Shown: positions 24,896-32,929 of the stretch, one piece after another
How the letters are laid out: each line of letters begins with the position of its first letter
Position numbering within the stretch: the stretch's first letter is position 1
From: VXOZ01 sp965220045
Lineage (GTDB): Bacteria; Chloroflexota; UBA11872; VXOZ01
DNA: 64,000 nt
Direction of reading: 5' to 3'
Assembly: GCA_965220045.1 (NCBI GenBank)
Contig: OZ244803.1
Location: forward strand, 2,108,001 to 2,172,000
Notes under the pieces: generated by a model
The model's input: only the letters and a program-made list of their open reading frames with translations
The model's database searches: none
What the model was told of the DNA's origin: nothing
Translations under genes and position numbers: made by a program

Positions 24896-25795
24896 ATGAT
24901 GTCCAGCCAATCTGTACTCTTAGTTGGCGCAGATAACCTCGCGGAGCGCGTTGAGGCCTATAGGCGGCTGCTCCCGGCGGACGCCATCACTATTCTCAAG
25001 CCTGAAGGCGTTGAGGAAGGTCGGAACACGTTTCTGGGAGTACCGGTTGCGCATGAGTGGCCGCAGGCCAGCGGCGGCATTGCAGACATTGCCGGCGACA
25101 TAACCGCAAGAGCGGTCACCGCGCGCCGTGCCTTGGAATACGGCAGACAAGCTATCATCCATCCGCCCTTTGGCGATTCCTACACGAATGCCGAGGCAAT
25201 CCTCGCGGCGGCAGACGGCGCAATGCGCGTGGCGCTGCCGGTCCACTACACGCACAAGTACGAAGCCGCCGCCCAGTCAGCGCGATCGGGGATCGGCGAG
25301 ACTATTACGGTGCGCGCCATACGCGTCTTTCCGCCGGCTCAAGCGTGGGAACAGAGCCTCTTTCACCTGTTGGAGTCGTTGGTCTTGTTGGGCGGGCCGC
25401 TGCAGAGAGTCTACGCGAAGGCAGCGTCACTCAAGGCATCGGTCACGGACACCGTATTTTGCAACGGCCGCTTTGCAAATCGCGCCATCTTCTATGGCGA
25501 GATGAGCACCGCCTATCCCAGCCAGTACAGCAAAGAGGTCATCGAAATAACCGGCCGCGACGGCATGGTGGAATACGATTCCAATGCGCGCAGCTTCTGG
25601 ATGGCAACCGATAGCGGGGTTGCGCTTACCGAGGCCTATCACCGTGCGCCATACGAGAAGATGGCCGCCGCGTACGTGCAGTCGTGGGAGTCCGGCGGCG
25701 AGATCATCCGGGGCCTGCCGGATCCTTTGCCTGTACTGAAAGCCTATTGGCGGGCTATGGAGAGCATCATGCGGGATCAGGTGGTGACGCTGTGA
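24896..25795 (+). CDS. Divergent Gfo/Idh/MocA-like protein lacking the usual NAD and EKP motifs
   Basis: About 299 aa from ATG-ATG at 24896. It is not a textbook family member: the N-terminus MSSQSVLLVGADNLAERVEAY lacks GxGxxG, and the usual EKP is replaced by HPPFGD. The C-terminal half (IFYGEMSTAYPSQYSKEVIEI-like strands, SMSV-type sheet, ending MESIMRDQV) resembles the C-terminal sheet domain of Gfo/Idh/MocA oxidoreductases. Its stop overlaps the next gene by 4 bases (GTGA), and that gene is a regular member of the family. I infer a partner or regulatory subunit rather than an independent dehydrogenase; assignment to the superfamily is tentative. Confidence 0.55.
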   Translation: MMSSQSVLLVGADNLAERVEAYRRLLPADAITILKPEGVEEGRNTFLGVPVAHEWPQASGGIADIAGDITARAVTARRALEYGRQAIIHPPFGDSYTNAEAILAAADGAMRVALPVHYTHKYEAAAQSARSGIGETITVRAIRVFPPAQAWEQSLFHLLESLVLLGGPLQRVYAKAASLKASVTDTVFCNGRFANRAIFYGEMSTAYPSQYSKEVIEITGRDGMVEYDSNARSFWMATDSGVALTEAYHRAPYEKMAAAYVQSWESGGEIIRGLPDPLPVLKAYWRAMESIMRDQVVTL

Positions 25796-26823
25796 GTACG
25801 GAACGGGCCCTGAACATTGCCTGCATCTCATTCGACCACGGTCACCAGAATGGCTACGTTTCCGCAATGCTCGATCTCCCTTCCGCCCAACTCGTCGCAG
25901 CATCGGATACGGTCCCGGAACAACTCGACCGCATGCATGCCATGCTCGCCGCGCATCCGGAAGCCCCGGAAGTGCAAGTGTTCGCCGACTACCATGAGCT
26001 TTTGGAGCTGAACGAGGTCGAAGCGGTATCGATCTGCTCGGCCAACGCCGATCACGCGCAGATGACCATCGACGCCGCCCAGGCCGGCAAGCATGTGCTG
26101 TGCGAGAAGCCGCTCTGCATCACGCTGGAAGAAGCCGACGCCATGATCGCCGCCTGTCGAGAGGCCGGTGTCTACTTGGCCACGGCATATCCCTGCCGGT
26201 TCGCGCCCGTTGCCTGGCAGGCGAAACAACGCGTGGATGCCGGCGAAATCGGCGACATTCTCGCCATGCACGGCACGAACCATCTGCGCCCGTTTACGGA
26301 AGGCTGGTTTATCGATCCGCAGCGCTCCGGCGGTGGAACGATTCGCGATCACATCGTGCACGTTACCGACCTGATGCGCTGGTTTACGGGAAAAGAGGTG
26401 GCGGAGATCTACGCCGAGGGTGATACTCTCAAGCGGCCGCACATCGCAGTCGATGACGTGGCGATCCTCGTCGAGACCTTTGAAGGCGGCATACTTGCCT
26501 CCACTGACCCCTCCTGGAACCGGCCGGAGAATTGGTCAAAGTGGGGCAACGTCTATCTGCGCCTGCTCGGCACGCGGGGCATGATCGAGTTTGAGATAAC
26601 GGGACAAGCCGTCGTGCGCACCGAAACCAAGAGTGGGGCCATCTCGTCGATTGATACATCAGAGTCAATGAATTACTATTTGCTTAAGGATTTTTGCGAG
26701 GCAATTATCGCTGGACGCTCTCCGTTAGTCACAGGGGAAGACGGTCGCGCCGGAGTGGAAGCCATTCTGGCAGCTTATCAGTCCATTGAAGAAGGGCGAC
26801 CAATCCGACTGCGCGATGGATGA
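25792..26823 (+). CDS. Gfo/Idh/MocA-family oxidoreductase
   Basis: 343 aa from the overlapping GTG at 25792. The family has an N-terminal NAD(P) Rossmann domain and a C-terminal sheet domain and acts on sugars, sugar acids or cyclitols. The catalytic-lysine motif is GKHVLCEKPLCITLEEAD, and SICSANADHAQM matches the family strand-loop (CTPNxxH type). The first glycine motif is degenerate (CISFDHGHQNG). Helix RDHIVHVTDLMRWFTGK is the typical H-x-x-D region of the active site. It is translationally coupled to the preceding gene and followed by a small lipoprotein. Confidence 0.9.
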   Translation: MSTERALNIACISFDHGHQNGYVSAMLDLPSAQLVAASDTVPEQLDRMHAMLAAHPEAPEVQVFADYHELLELNEVEAVSICSANADHAQMTIDAAQAGKHVLCEKPLCITLEEADAMIAACREAGVYLATAYPCRFAPVAWQAKQRVDAGEIGDILAMHGTNHLRPFTEGWFIDPQRSGGGTIRDHIVHVTDLMRWFTGKEVAEIYAEGDTLKRPHIAVDDVAILVETFEGGILASTDPSWNRPENWSKWGNVYLRLLGTRGMIEFEITGQAVVRTETKSGAISSIDTSESMNYYLLKDFCEAIIAGRSPLVTGEDGRAGVEAILAAYQSIEEGRPIRLRDG

Positions 26824-26883
26824 TGTCATCGGTCCTAGCGATGGACAGCCCTTGATTTAGGCTCATTTGAGCGGAGGGAAATA

Positions 26884-27264
26884 ATGCGAAGACGAGTCTT
26901 CCTGGTAGCGGCGGGTGGCACACTTCTCAGCGCTTGCCAGCTTGGTATCGGTGAGAAACCCCCTGAAGAAGCGCAGTTTATCCCCTTGCGCATCTTGACG
27001 TACTCTGAGATCGTCCACCGGGGCAAGACAGCCATTCTCCACGCGGCTTCGAAGGAAGGGGCCGAAGTTACGCCGGTCCTCATACGGGGCGAAGAGACAA
27101 TCGCAATTGAGGAGTTTACGGCGCAGACGGCGGGGGCGGACGGTTTTGTGCGCTGGACGTGGACGGTGCCCGAATCGCTGGAGCCCGGCACCTACATAAT
27201 CGAGGTCACGGCGGTGGCCGAAGAGGGCCAGATCTCGTGGACTGAGGAATTCGAGGTCAAGTAG
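26884..27264 (+). CDS. Small predicted lipoprotein, function unknown
   Basis: 126 aa with a clear start: GGAGGG lies about 8 bases before the ATG. The N-terminus MRRRVFLVAAGGTLLSAC has a Tat-like arginine cluster and a lipobox LLSAC, so lipid attachment at Cys18 is expected. The mature part is predicted mostly beta, with two symmetric halves (KTAILHAASKEGAEVTPVLI and EPGTYIIEVTAVAEEGQISW) resembling an immunoglobulin-like fold. It sits between Gfo/Idh genes with 60- and 20-base gaps, so co-expression is likely; no function can be assigned. Confidence 0.75.
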   Translation: MRRRVFLVAAGGTLLSACQLGIGEKPPEEAQFIPLRILTYSEIVHRGKTAILHAASKEGAEVTPVLIRGEETIAIEEFTAQTAGADGFVRWTWTVPESLEPGTYIIEVTAVAEEGQISWTEEFEVK

Positions 27265-27284
27265 CCGCAACTCGGGAGACTGCC

Positions 27285-28349
27285 ATGGCTGGCGACCGCC
27301 TGCCCACCGCCGTCGTCGGTGTACCCACCGCAGTCGTCGGTGTGGGCCTGATTGGTGAACAACACGCCGACGTCTACGCTGCGTACGACCGGGCCGACCT
27401 CGCTTTCGTCTATGATGCCAACCCCGATCGCGCACAGGCAGTCGCCGACCGCCTCAATTGCGCGGCCGCCCCCAATTTGGAGACGATTGTCCACTCAGAG
27501 GTAGCCCTCGTCAGCGTGGCCACCCCCGACTTCGCCCATCGCGATGCCGTCGTCACCATGCTGGAGGCCGGCAAGCACGTCCTCGTCGAAAAACCGCTGG
27601 CCACCTCCGTTGCCGACGCCGTGGCCATGGTGCAAGCCGCCGAGCGCAACAACCGCCTCTTCAGCGTGAGCCTCGGCAATCGCTGGGTCAGCGATATACA
27701 GGAACTGCGCGACTGCGTGCAGAGCGGAGAAATCGGCGAGCCGGTCTTTGGATACTCGCGCCTCTCCGACACAGTCTGGGTGCCCACCCAGATGCTCTCC
27801 TGGGGCAGCCAGTCCGGCCCGCACTGGTTCCTCTTTCCGCACACCATGGACTACATGCGCTGGATCATCGGGCAGGAAGCGCTTAGCGTCTATGCCCGCG
27901 GCGAAAAGCGCCTGCTGCCGCAGAAGGGCGTGGATGCCTACGACTTCGTGCAGGCCATGGTGGAATTCGAGAACTGCACGATCACGTTTGAGACCTCCTG
28001 GATCGTGCCGGAAGGATACCCCGCTATCGTCGAACAATATCTCTCACTCTATGGCACCAAGGGTAAGGTCGCGCTCGACCGCTCCAGCCGCGGCTTTACG
28101 TTGGATACCGAGGAGCGCCAGCTCACAATCCGGCCCAAGATGTGGTCTTACTTCAAGACCGATGACTCGTGGGGGAATTCCATGCGCAATATGGTGGACT
28201 GCGTGCTGGACGGCGGCGAACCGGCGATATCCGCACGTGACGGTCTGGCGGTGGTCGCCATGATCGAGGCCGCCGAGCGGTCTATCGAGACCGGTCAACC
28301 GGTTGCGCCCGCCGACTTGATCGAGGAGGAGATGCAGCAGGTAGATTGA
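27285..28349 (+). CDS. Gfo/Idh/MocA-family oxidoreductase with duplicated first strand
   Basis: 354 aa. The glycine-rich motif is VVGVGLIGEQHADVYAAY and the active-site motif VLVEKPLATSVADAVAM. The N-terminus carries an odd in-frame 21-base tandem duplication (27303-27344) encoding PTAVVGV twice, so the first Rossmann strand is repeated. An internal start after the first copy is not available as ATG/GTG with a good ribosome site, though the second valine codons are GTG-like candidates. Helix HWFLFPHTMDYMRWIIGQ fits the family active site. It follows the lipoprotein by 20 bases. Confidence 0.92.
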   Translation: MAGDRLPTAVVGVPTAVVGVGLIGEQHADVYAAYDRADLAFVYDANPDRAQAVADRLNCAAAPNLETIVHSEVALVSVATPDFAHRDAVVTMLEAGKHVLVEKPLATSVADAVAMVQAAERNNRLFSVSLGNRWVSDIQELRDCVQSGEIGEPVFGYSRLSDTVWVPTQMLSWGSQSGPHWFLFPHTMDYMRWIIGQEALSVYARGEKRLLPQKGVDAYDFVQAMVEFENCTITFETSWIVPEGYPAIVEQYLSLYGTKGKVALDRSSRGFTLDTEERQLTIRPKMWSYFKTDDSWGNSMRNMVDCVLDGGEPAISARDGLAVVAMIEAAERSIETGQPVAPADLIEEEMQQVD

Positions 28350-28799
28350 CCGGTTTAGATTGGGTCAAGTCCGCGCCTATCTAATGCACTCGGTAGAACA
28401 CGGACAGTTGTAGCTTTCTCACAGATTGCTTCGCCATGTTGTTTCGTGATTCGACTCTTCGGTAAGCTCAGGATTGGCAAGGTCTGCGCGCAGCGTTTAG
28501 CATGTAAAGATTGTTGCCATGTCCGTTCGCCCTGAGCCTGTCGAAGGGCTCTTCTGCGCAGCACTTAGCGCGAAGAGATTGTTACAAATTCCGTTCGCCC
28601 TGAGCCTGTCGAAGGGCATATCGGAGCAGCGCTTAGCACGAGAAGATTGTTACAAATTCCGTTCGCCCTGAGCCTGTCGAAGGGCTCTTCTGCGCAGCGC
28701 GAGGCACATACGAGAGGTGTTCTATTTTTTAGCCGCTAGATTGCGAGCCGCGTGGGGCGCAGGGACACGCCCACGCTTCATCAAAAGGGGAAGGGCATA
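28350..28799. other. Intergenic region with 68-bp tandem repeat
   Basis: 450 bases with no gene. It is largely taken up by the tandem array at 28488-28700; the remainder shows only partial CTGAG/GTCGAAG copies (for example near 28450). Confidence 0.7.
28488..28700. repeat. 68-bp tandem repeat, three units plus a partial fourth
   Basis: Units start at 28488, 28556 and 28624, with a partial one at 28692. Each contains TTAGCnnG, AAGATTGTT, then CCGTTCGCCCTGAGCCTG and TCGAAGGGC. The CCCTGAGCCTGTCGAAGGG segment is the core of the hairpin family seen elsewhere in the window, here multiplied head to tail with an added spacer. Confidence 0.85.
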
Positions 28800-29810
28800 A
28801 TGGACCAAATCGGCATCGGCGTCATTGCCGCCGGACAGATGGGGCAGCGGCATGCCAACGTCTATCGGCAGCTCCCTGAGGTGCAACTGCGGGCCGTGGC
28901 CGACCTCAATCCTCAGGCCGCCCACGCTGCCGCCAATCCGGCCGGCGCTGATGTCTACGCCGACTGGCGCGATCTGCTCGCCCGCGACGATGTTCACGCG
29001 GTAAGCATCTGCCTGCCGGATTGGGACCACCGCGACGCGGTGATTGCGGCGGCTGAGGCCGGGAAACACATCCTACTGGAAAAGCCGCTGGCCATCGACG
29101 TGAGCGACGCCGACGATATGGTTGCCGCGGTGGAGCAGGCCGGAATCACGGTGCTGGTAGGACACACCCTCCACTTCGACCCCCGCTACGCCATGCCCCT
29201 AGAAGACTACCGTCGCGGCGCCATCGGCGACATCATTCACGTTTACGCCCGCCGCAACAATCCCATTGACAGCGCCGAAAAATTCGAGGGCAACACGACG
29301 GTGCTGCAATTCCTCGGCATTCACGACATCGAATACGTGCTCTCCATGGTGGACGAACCGGTGGTGCGCGTGACGGCGGAGTCCCATCAAGTGCTCGCGA
29401 CCGACCTCGGCATCGATGACGCCGTCTTCACCCTCGTGAAGTTCGCCTCCGGCGCCGTCGCCAGCTTCGAGCACGCGTGGACGCTGCCCGCTCAGACGTA
29501 TCGCGCGTTGGATGCCCGCCTCGACGCCGTCGGTTCTCAAGGCATGATCCGCATCGACTGCGCCCCTGCCACGAGCATGACGATTGGTCAAGATCAGGTC
29601 GAGACCCACGACACGTGGTACGGGCCCACGCTGGGCACAGACTACGTCGGCGCTATCTTCCACGAGGTGAAGCACTTCGTGGACTGCCTGCGCACCGGTG
29701 CGGAACCGGCCGTCAAGCTAAAGCACGCCCATGAAGCGGTGCGCGTGGTGGATGCGGCGCAGCGCTCAGCCGCCAGCGGCAAGACCGTCGAGCTGGCAAC
29801 GGGCGCGTAG
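28800..29810 (+). CDS. Gfo/Idh/MocA-family oxidoreductase
   Basis: 336 aa from the ATG at 28800, with AAAAGGGGAAGGG upstream. NAD motif GVIAAGQMGQRHANVYRQ and catalytic motif ILLEKPLAIDVSDADDM are typical of the family, as is VGHTLHFDPRY after it. The active-site helix is IHDIEYVLSMVDEP, matching members near inositol and sugar-acid dehydrogenases. It converges on the aminotransferase gene, 139 bases apart. Confidence 0.93.
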   Translation: MDQIGIGVIAAGQMGQRHANVYRQLPEVQLRAVADLNPQAAHAAANPAGADVYADWRDLLARDDVHAVSICLPDWDHRDAVIAAAEAGKHILLEKPLAIDVSDADDMVAAVEQAGITVLVGHTLHFDPRYAMPLEDYRRGAIGDIIHVYARRNNPIDSAEKFEGNTTVLQFLGIHDIEYVLSMVDEPVVRVTAESHQVLATDLGIDDAVFTLVKFASGAVASFEHAWTLPAQTYRALDARLDAVGSQGMIRIDCAPATSMTIGQDQVETHDTWYGPTLGTDYVGAIFHEVKHFVDCLRTGAEPAVKLKHAHEAVRVVDAAQRSAASGKTVELATGA

Positions 29811-29876
29811 AGTTCACGGGGACCATCTTCACATCTCGTCTATCAGGCGGACCGTCAGGTGTTTCGGGGCCAGTCC

Positions 29877-29926
29877 ACCGTTCGTGCTGAGTGCTGCGCG
29901 AAGCCCTTGTCGAAGCACTCCTAGAC
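29877..29926. repeat. Dispersed hairpin element, CTGAG/GTCGAAG family
   Basis: CCGTTCGTGCTGAGTGCTGC, then GCGAAGCCCTTGTCGAAGCA. It lies between the convergent stops of the oxidoreductase and aminotransferase genes, where it could serve as a bidirectional 3' hairpin. Confidence 0.65.
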
Positions 29927-29949
29927 CGACGCTCGCATGCCACCTGCTC

Positions 29950-31221
29950 TCACGCCAAGACCCGCTCAAGCTGCCCGAACACCTTCTCAAACGCCCGCAC
30001 GTACCCCGCCATCAGCGTTTCATCGTTGGGCGGTGTCAATCCCATCACTGGTATGACCCTGTCGACTGCGTTTGATGCGTGCGGATAGTCCTCCGGCCTG
30101 TACTCGATCGAGCCGTCGTAGCAACATTCCCAGGGACAGCCGCGACCGTAGCCCTCCTGCTCTTGGAAGAGCGTCATCCGCGGCAGCAGAAATTCCGCGC
30201 GGCCGAGGCCGACGCCTTCCGCCCGCAGCGCCTCCCGCACCTTTTCACTGGCGGGCCCCGCCGCGACGTTCAGTCCTGCCTCTTCCGGCGCGAATTCCGC
30301 CACGTAGCGGAAGTAGACGTGGGTGCGGTCGGGCGGCACGTGCGGCAAACGCAGACCCGGAATCCCCGCCAGGTGTTTGTCTAGATAGGCGGCGTTGGCC
30401 TGGATGTGCGCCGTAGTGGCGTCGACGCGCGTCAGTTGCGAGCGGATGAAGGCATTCGTCATCTCGGTGCCGCGGTACATCCAGCCCATACCGTAGACGT
30501 TGTACTCACGTTCGCCGTCGGAGCGCCGCCGTTCGCCGAACTGCTGCACCCGCGCCGCCATGTCCCAGGCATCCTCGTCGTCGGTGACCAGCGCGCCGCC
30601 TTCGCCGCCGGGTAGGTTCTTGTTGCCGTTGAAGCTGAACGCGCCGACGTGCCCGAGCGTGCCGACCATGCGCCCCTGATACGTCGCCCCCTGCGCCTGA
30701 CAGCAGTCCTCGATCACCTGCAGACCGTGCTTCTCTGCCACCGCCAGAATGCCGTCCATGTCGGCGGGCAGACCGTAGAGATGGACCGGCAGGATGGCGC
30801 GAGTACGCGTCGTGATCTTGGCTTCTACCTGCTGCGGGTCCAGCGTGTACGTCGCCGGATCGATGTCGGCAAAGACCGGGATGGCGTTGTGGTGGAGGAT
30901 GCACGTGGCCGTGGACGACCAGGACATAGGCGTGGTGATAACCTCATCACCCGGCTGCACGCCCGCCGCGGCGACCGCCATATGCAAGGCCGCCGTGCCG
31001 CTATTCGTCACCAAACAGTGACGCGCCCCCACGTACGCCGCCCACTCCTCCTGCAGCGCCATAGCCTCCGGCGCCGCCGCACCCCACAGCACGCCGCGCT
31101 CCAGCACGTCCATCACGGCTTCTTTGTCCGCCGCCGCCACCTGCGGCCACGGCTGCACAGACCCTTCATTCACTGTTGGCGTCCCGCCAAACAGCGCAAG
31201 CTCTTTCTGAGTTTCCAGCAT
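29950..31221 (-). CDS. DegT/DnrJ/EryC1/StrS-family PLP aminotransferase
   Basis: 423 aa from the ATG at 31221, chosen because AAGGAG lies 8 bases upstream. These sugar aminotransferases add an amino group to keto-sugars or cyclitols. The PLP-aspartate is in VIEDCCQAQGA (Asp172) and the Schiff-base lysine is Lys201 in SFNGNKNLPGGEGG. The phosphate-cup region NSGTAALHMA is also clear. Being convergent with a Gfo/Idh gene, it may act on a product of such a dehydrogenase, as in aminocyclitol or amino-sugar pathways; catabolic transamination is equally possible. Confidence 0.93.
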   Translation of the reverse strand: MLETQKELALFGGTPTVNEGSVQPWPQVAAADKEAVMDVLERGVLWGAAAPEAMALQEEWAAYVGARHCLVTNSGTAALHMAVAAAGVQPGDEVITTPMSWSSTATCILHHNAIPVFADIDPATYTLDPQQVEAKITTRTRAILPVHLYGLPADMDGILAVAEKHGLQVIEDCCQAQGATYQGRMVGTLGHVGAFSFNGNKNLPGGEGGALVTDDEDAWDMAARVQQFGERRRSDGEREYNVYGMGWMYRGTEMTNAFIRSQLTRVDATTAHIQANAAYLDKHLAGIPGLRLPHVPPDRTHVYFRYVAEFAPEEAGLNVAAGPASEKVREALRAEGVGLGRAEFLLPRMTLFQEQEGYGRGCPWECCYDGSIEYRPEDYPHASNAVDRVIPVMGLTPPNDETLMAGYVRAFEKVFGQLERVLA

Positions 31222-31354
31222 CGCTAGCTCCTTGTCGCCAGATTCGACTTTAGCCCAAGCGGCCGCCAATCATCTCATCCGCGATTGTATACCTGTCAGT
31301 GCCGGCTTAGAATGCAACGCAGAGACACCACCTGACCAGTGAGAGTATATAGCG

Positions 31355-31933
31355 TTGCCTCAGCAAGGGAACCGCCTCGTTCTCATCAAACACTCCCTGC
31401 CGGAGATTGTCCCGAGCATACCGGCGAAGCAGTGGCACCTGTCTGCAGCGGGACGACAACGCTGTGAGCAACTCGCAGACCGCTTAAGGTCGTATTCACC
31501 TGACGTATTCATCACTAGCGATGAACCGAAAGCTCAAGAAACCGGGGAGATTCTTGCCAAGACTCTCGACACGCACTGCACAACGGGGCCAAACCTCCAT
31601 GAGCACGACAGGAGCAATGAGGGGTTCTTTCCTACCAAAGAGCAATTCGAGGATCGAGTCGCGCGGTTCTTTTTGCACCCTCAATGCCTATTCTTTGGGC
31701 AAGAGACAGCCGACGACGCTCACGCACGGTTCGCCAACGCCGTTTCCAAGGCAATTGCGCAGCATCCGGAACGCACTATTGCAGTTGTCGCACATGGGAC
31801 AATGATCACACTCTTCGTCGCCCGGGCATGTGGACTCCAGCCGTTTCCCTTGTGGAAGCGCCTGGGATTACCGTCACTCGTCGTGCTGTCCCTGCCCGAT
31901 CTTCACTTACATACAGTCGTTGAAGGTGTCTAA
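31355..31933 (+). CDS. Histidine phosphatase (phosphoglycerate mutase-like) family protein
   Basis: 192 aa with a TTG start, which makes the exact N-terminus uncertain. The fold signs are LVLIKHSLPEI with the expected catalytic His13, LSAAGRQRCEQLADRL, ITSDEPKAQETGEIL and the second catalytic histidine in VVAHGTMITLF. The usual RHG triad is KHS, so the phosphate-binding arginine is lysine. This variant may weaken or retune activity. It is divergent from the aminotransferase gene. Confidence 0.82.
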   Translation: MPQQGNRLVLIKHSLPEIVPSIPAKQWHLSAAGRQRCEQLADRLRSYSPDVFITSDEPKAQETGEILAKTLDTHCTTGPNLHEHDRSNEGFFPTKEQFEDRVARFFLHPQCLFFGQETADDAHARFANAVSKAIAQHPERTIAVVAHGTMITLFVARACGLQPFPLWKRLGLPSLVVLSLPDLHLHTVVEGV

Positions 31934-31995
31934 GGCCGGGTTCGCTAGCAGTAATCCACCTGACCCGCACAGGTCGGAGATTGCAGAGTGCGCGG

Positions 31996-32673
31996 CTATT
32001 CCTCGCTAAACACCAAATTCCCGAACCGGTTTGGCATGTGGAACTGGATTTCGCCGGTGGGAGACCAGGCGCTGTACTCGTCGCCGTCGTCGGCGCGGTC
32101 GATGCGGTAGAAATTGGCGCGCCAGCGGTCGCCGTCGCGGGGTGGAATGTGGGGAGCGGTCATGCACTGGTCGAACGGGATCGCGATTTCGGTCGTCCAA
32201 GACTTGTCCATACCGTCAAAGGAATTCACTTTACCGTCCACCTGCACCGCCGTCTGCAAGTCCGGGCAGTCCCAGCAGAAGAGTTCGTGGCTCTTGCCAC
32301 CACGCCGGAAGACAGCGAGGTCGACGATCACGTTGTTTGGACTCACCTCGAATTCCAAGAACGACCACTCGTCGCTGTCGTCATCCAGAAAGACCTCCAC
32401 TACCTCCTCGTCCCACAGGGGCTTGTCGCGTTCCATGTGCGTGCCCCATATGTAAGGATCTTCCGCCTCAAAGCCCACATAGAGGTAGGTATTGTCCCAG
32501 AGCGCGCGCACTAGGGTGGGATAGCGCGGGGCGTCGCCGGTGACAGTCTCGACGAGCTGCATCTGCTCGGCGTGTTCCCACGCCGGTTCGTCGAGGGCGC
32601 CGTCGATGGTAATAGGCGAGGGAGCGCGGCGGCAGGTGTAGGTGGGCAGCGGAGGGAGAGCGGAGTTTGCCAT
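31996..32673 (-). CDS. CBM9-like carbohydrate-binding domain protein
   Basis: 225 aa, one domain. The pattern ITIDGALDEPAWEHAEQ near the start, RALWDNTYLYVGFEAEDP, and EEVVEVFLDDDSDEWSFLEFEVSPNN is that of carbohydrate-binding module family 9-like proteins. No signal peptide is visible, so it is probably cytoplasmic or part of a complex. It lies 256 bases after the DUF3604 gene on the same strand in the carbohydrate island. A role in binding sugars is inferred from the family only. Confidence 0.8.
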   Translation of the reverse strand: MANSALPPLPTYTCRRAPSPITIDGALDEPAWEHAEQMQLVETVTGDAPRYPTLVRALWDNTYLYVGFEAEDPYIWGTHMERDKPLWDEEVVEVFLDDDSDEWSFLEFEVSPNNVIVDLAVFRRGGKSHELFCWDCPDLQTAVQVDGKVNSFDGMDKSWTTEIAIPFDQCMTAPHIPPRDGDRWRANFYRIDRADDGDEYSAWSPTGEIQFHMPNRFGNLVFSEE

Positions 32674-32823
32674 GGGGGCTTACTTCCTTAGTTGTTCTTG
32701 CGTATCCAGATTGAGCCTATGTTATGGATTATCAACCACCATGCAGGGGACTATTTTCGGTGCCTGGGAAGAGTTGCGCAAGTCATTGCCAACGAGTTGA
32801 GGCGGCCGGTAGCGCCCAAGATT

Positions 32824-32871
32824 CCCCTCACCCTAGCCCTCTCCCTCGAGGGAGAGGGAACACTTCACATG
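32824..32871. repeat. Palindromic CCCTCTCCCTCGAGGGAGAGGG element
   Basis: CCCTCACCCTAGCCCTCTCC followed by CTCGAGGGAGAGGG: the CCCTCTCCCTC arm is complementary to GAGGGAGAGGG. Similar elements are scattered in many bacterial genomes. It lies in the 256-base gap between the DUF3604 and CBM9 genes. Confidence 0.6.
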
Positions 32872-32929
32872 GACATGGCTAACGTTAATGACATTTGAGA
32901 GGGGGCCCTTAGCGATAATTCCGGCGCGG

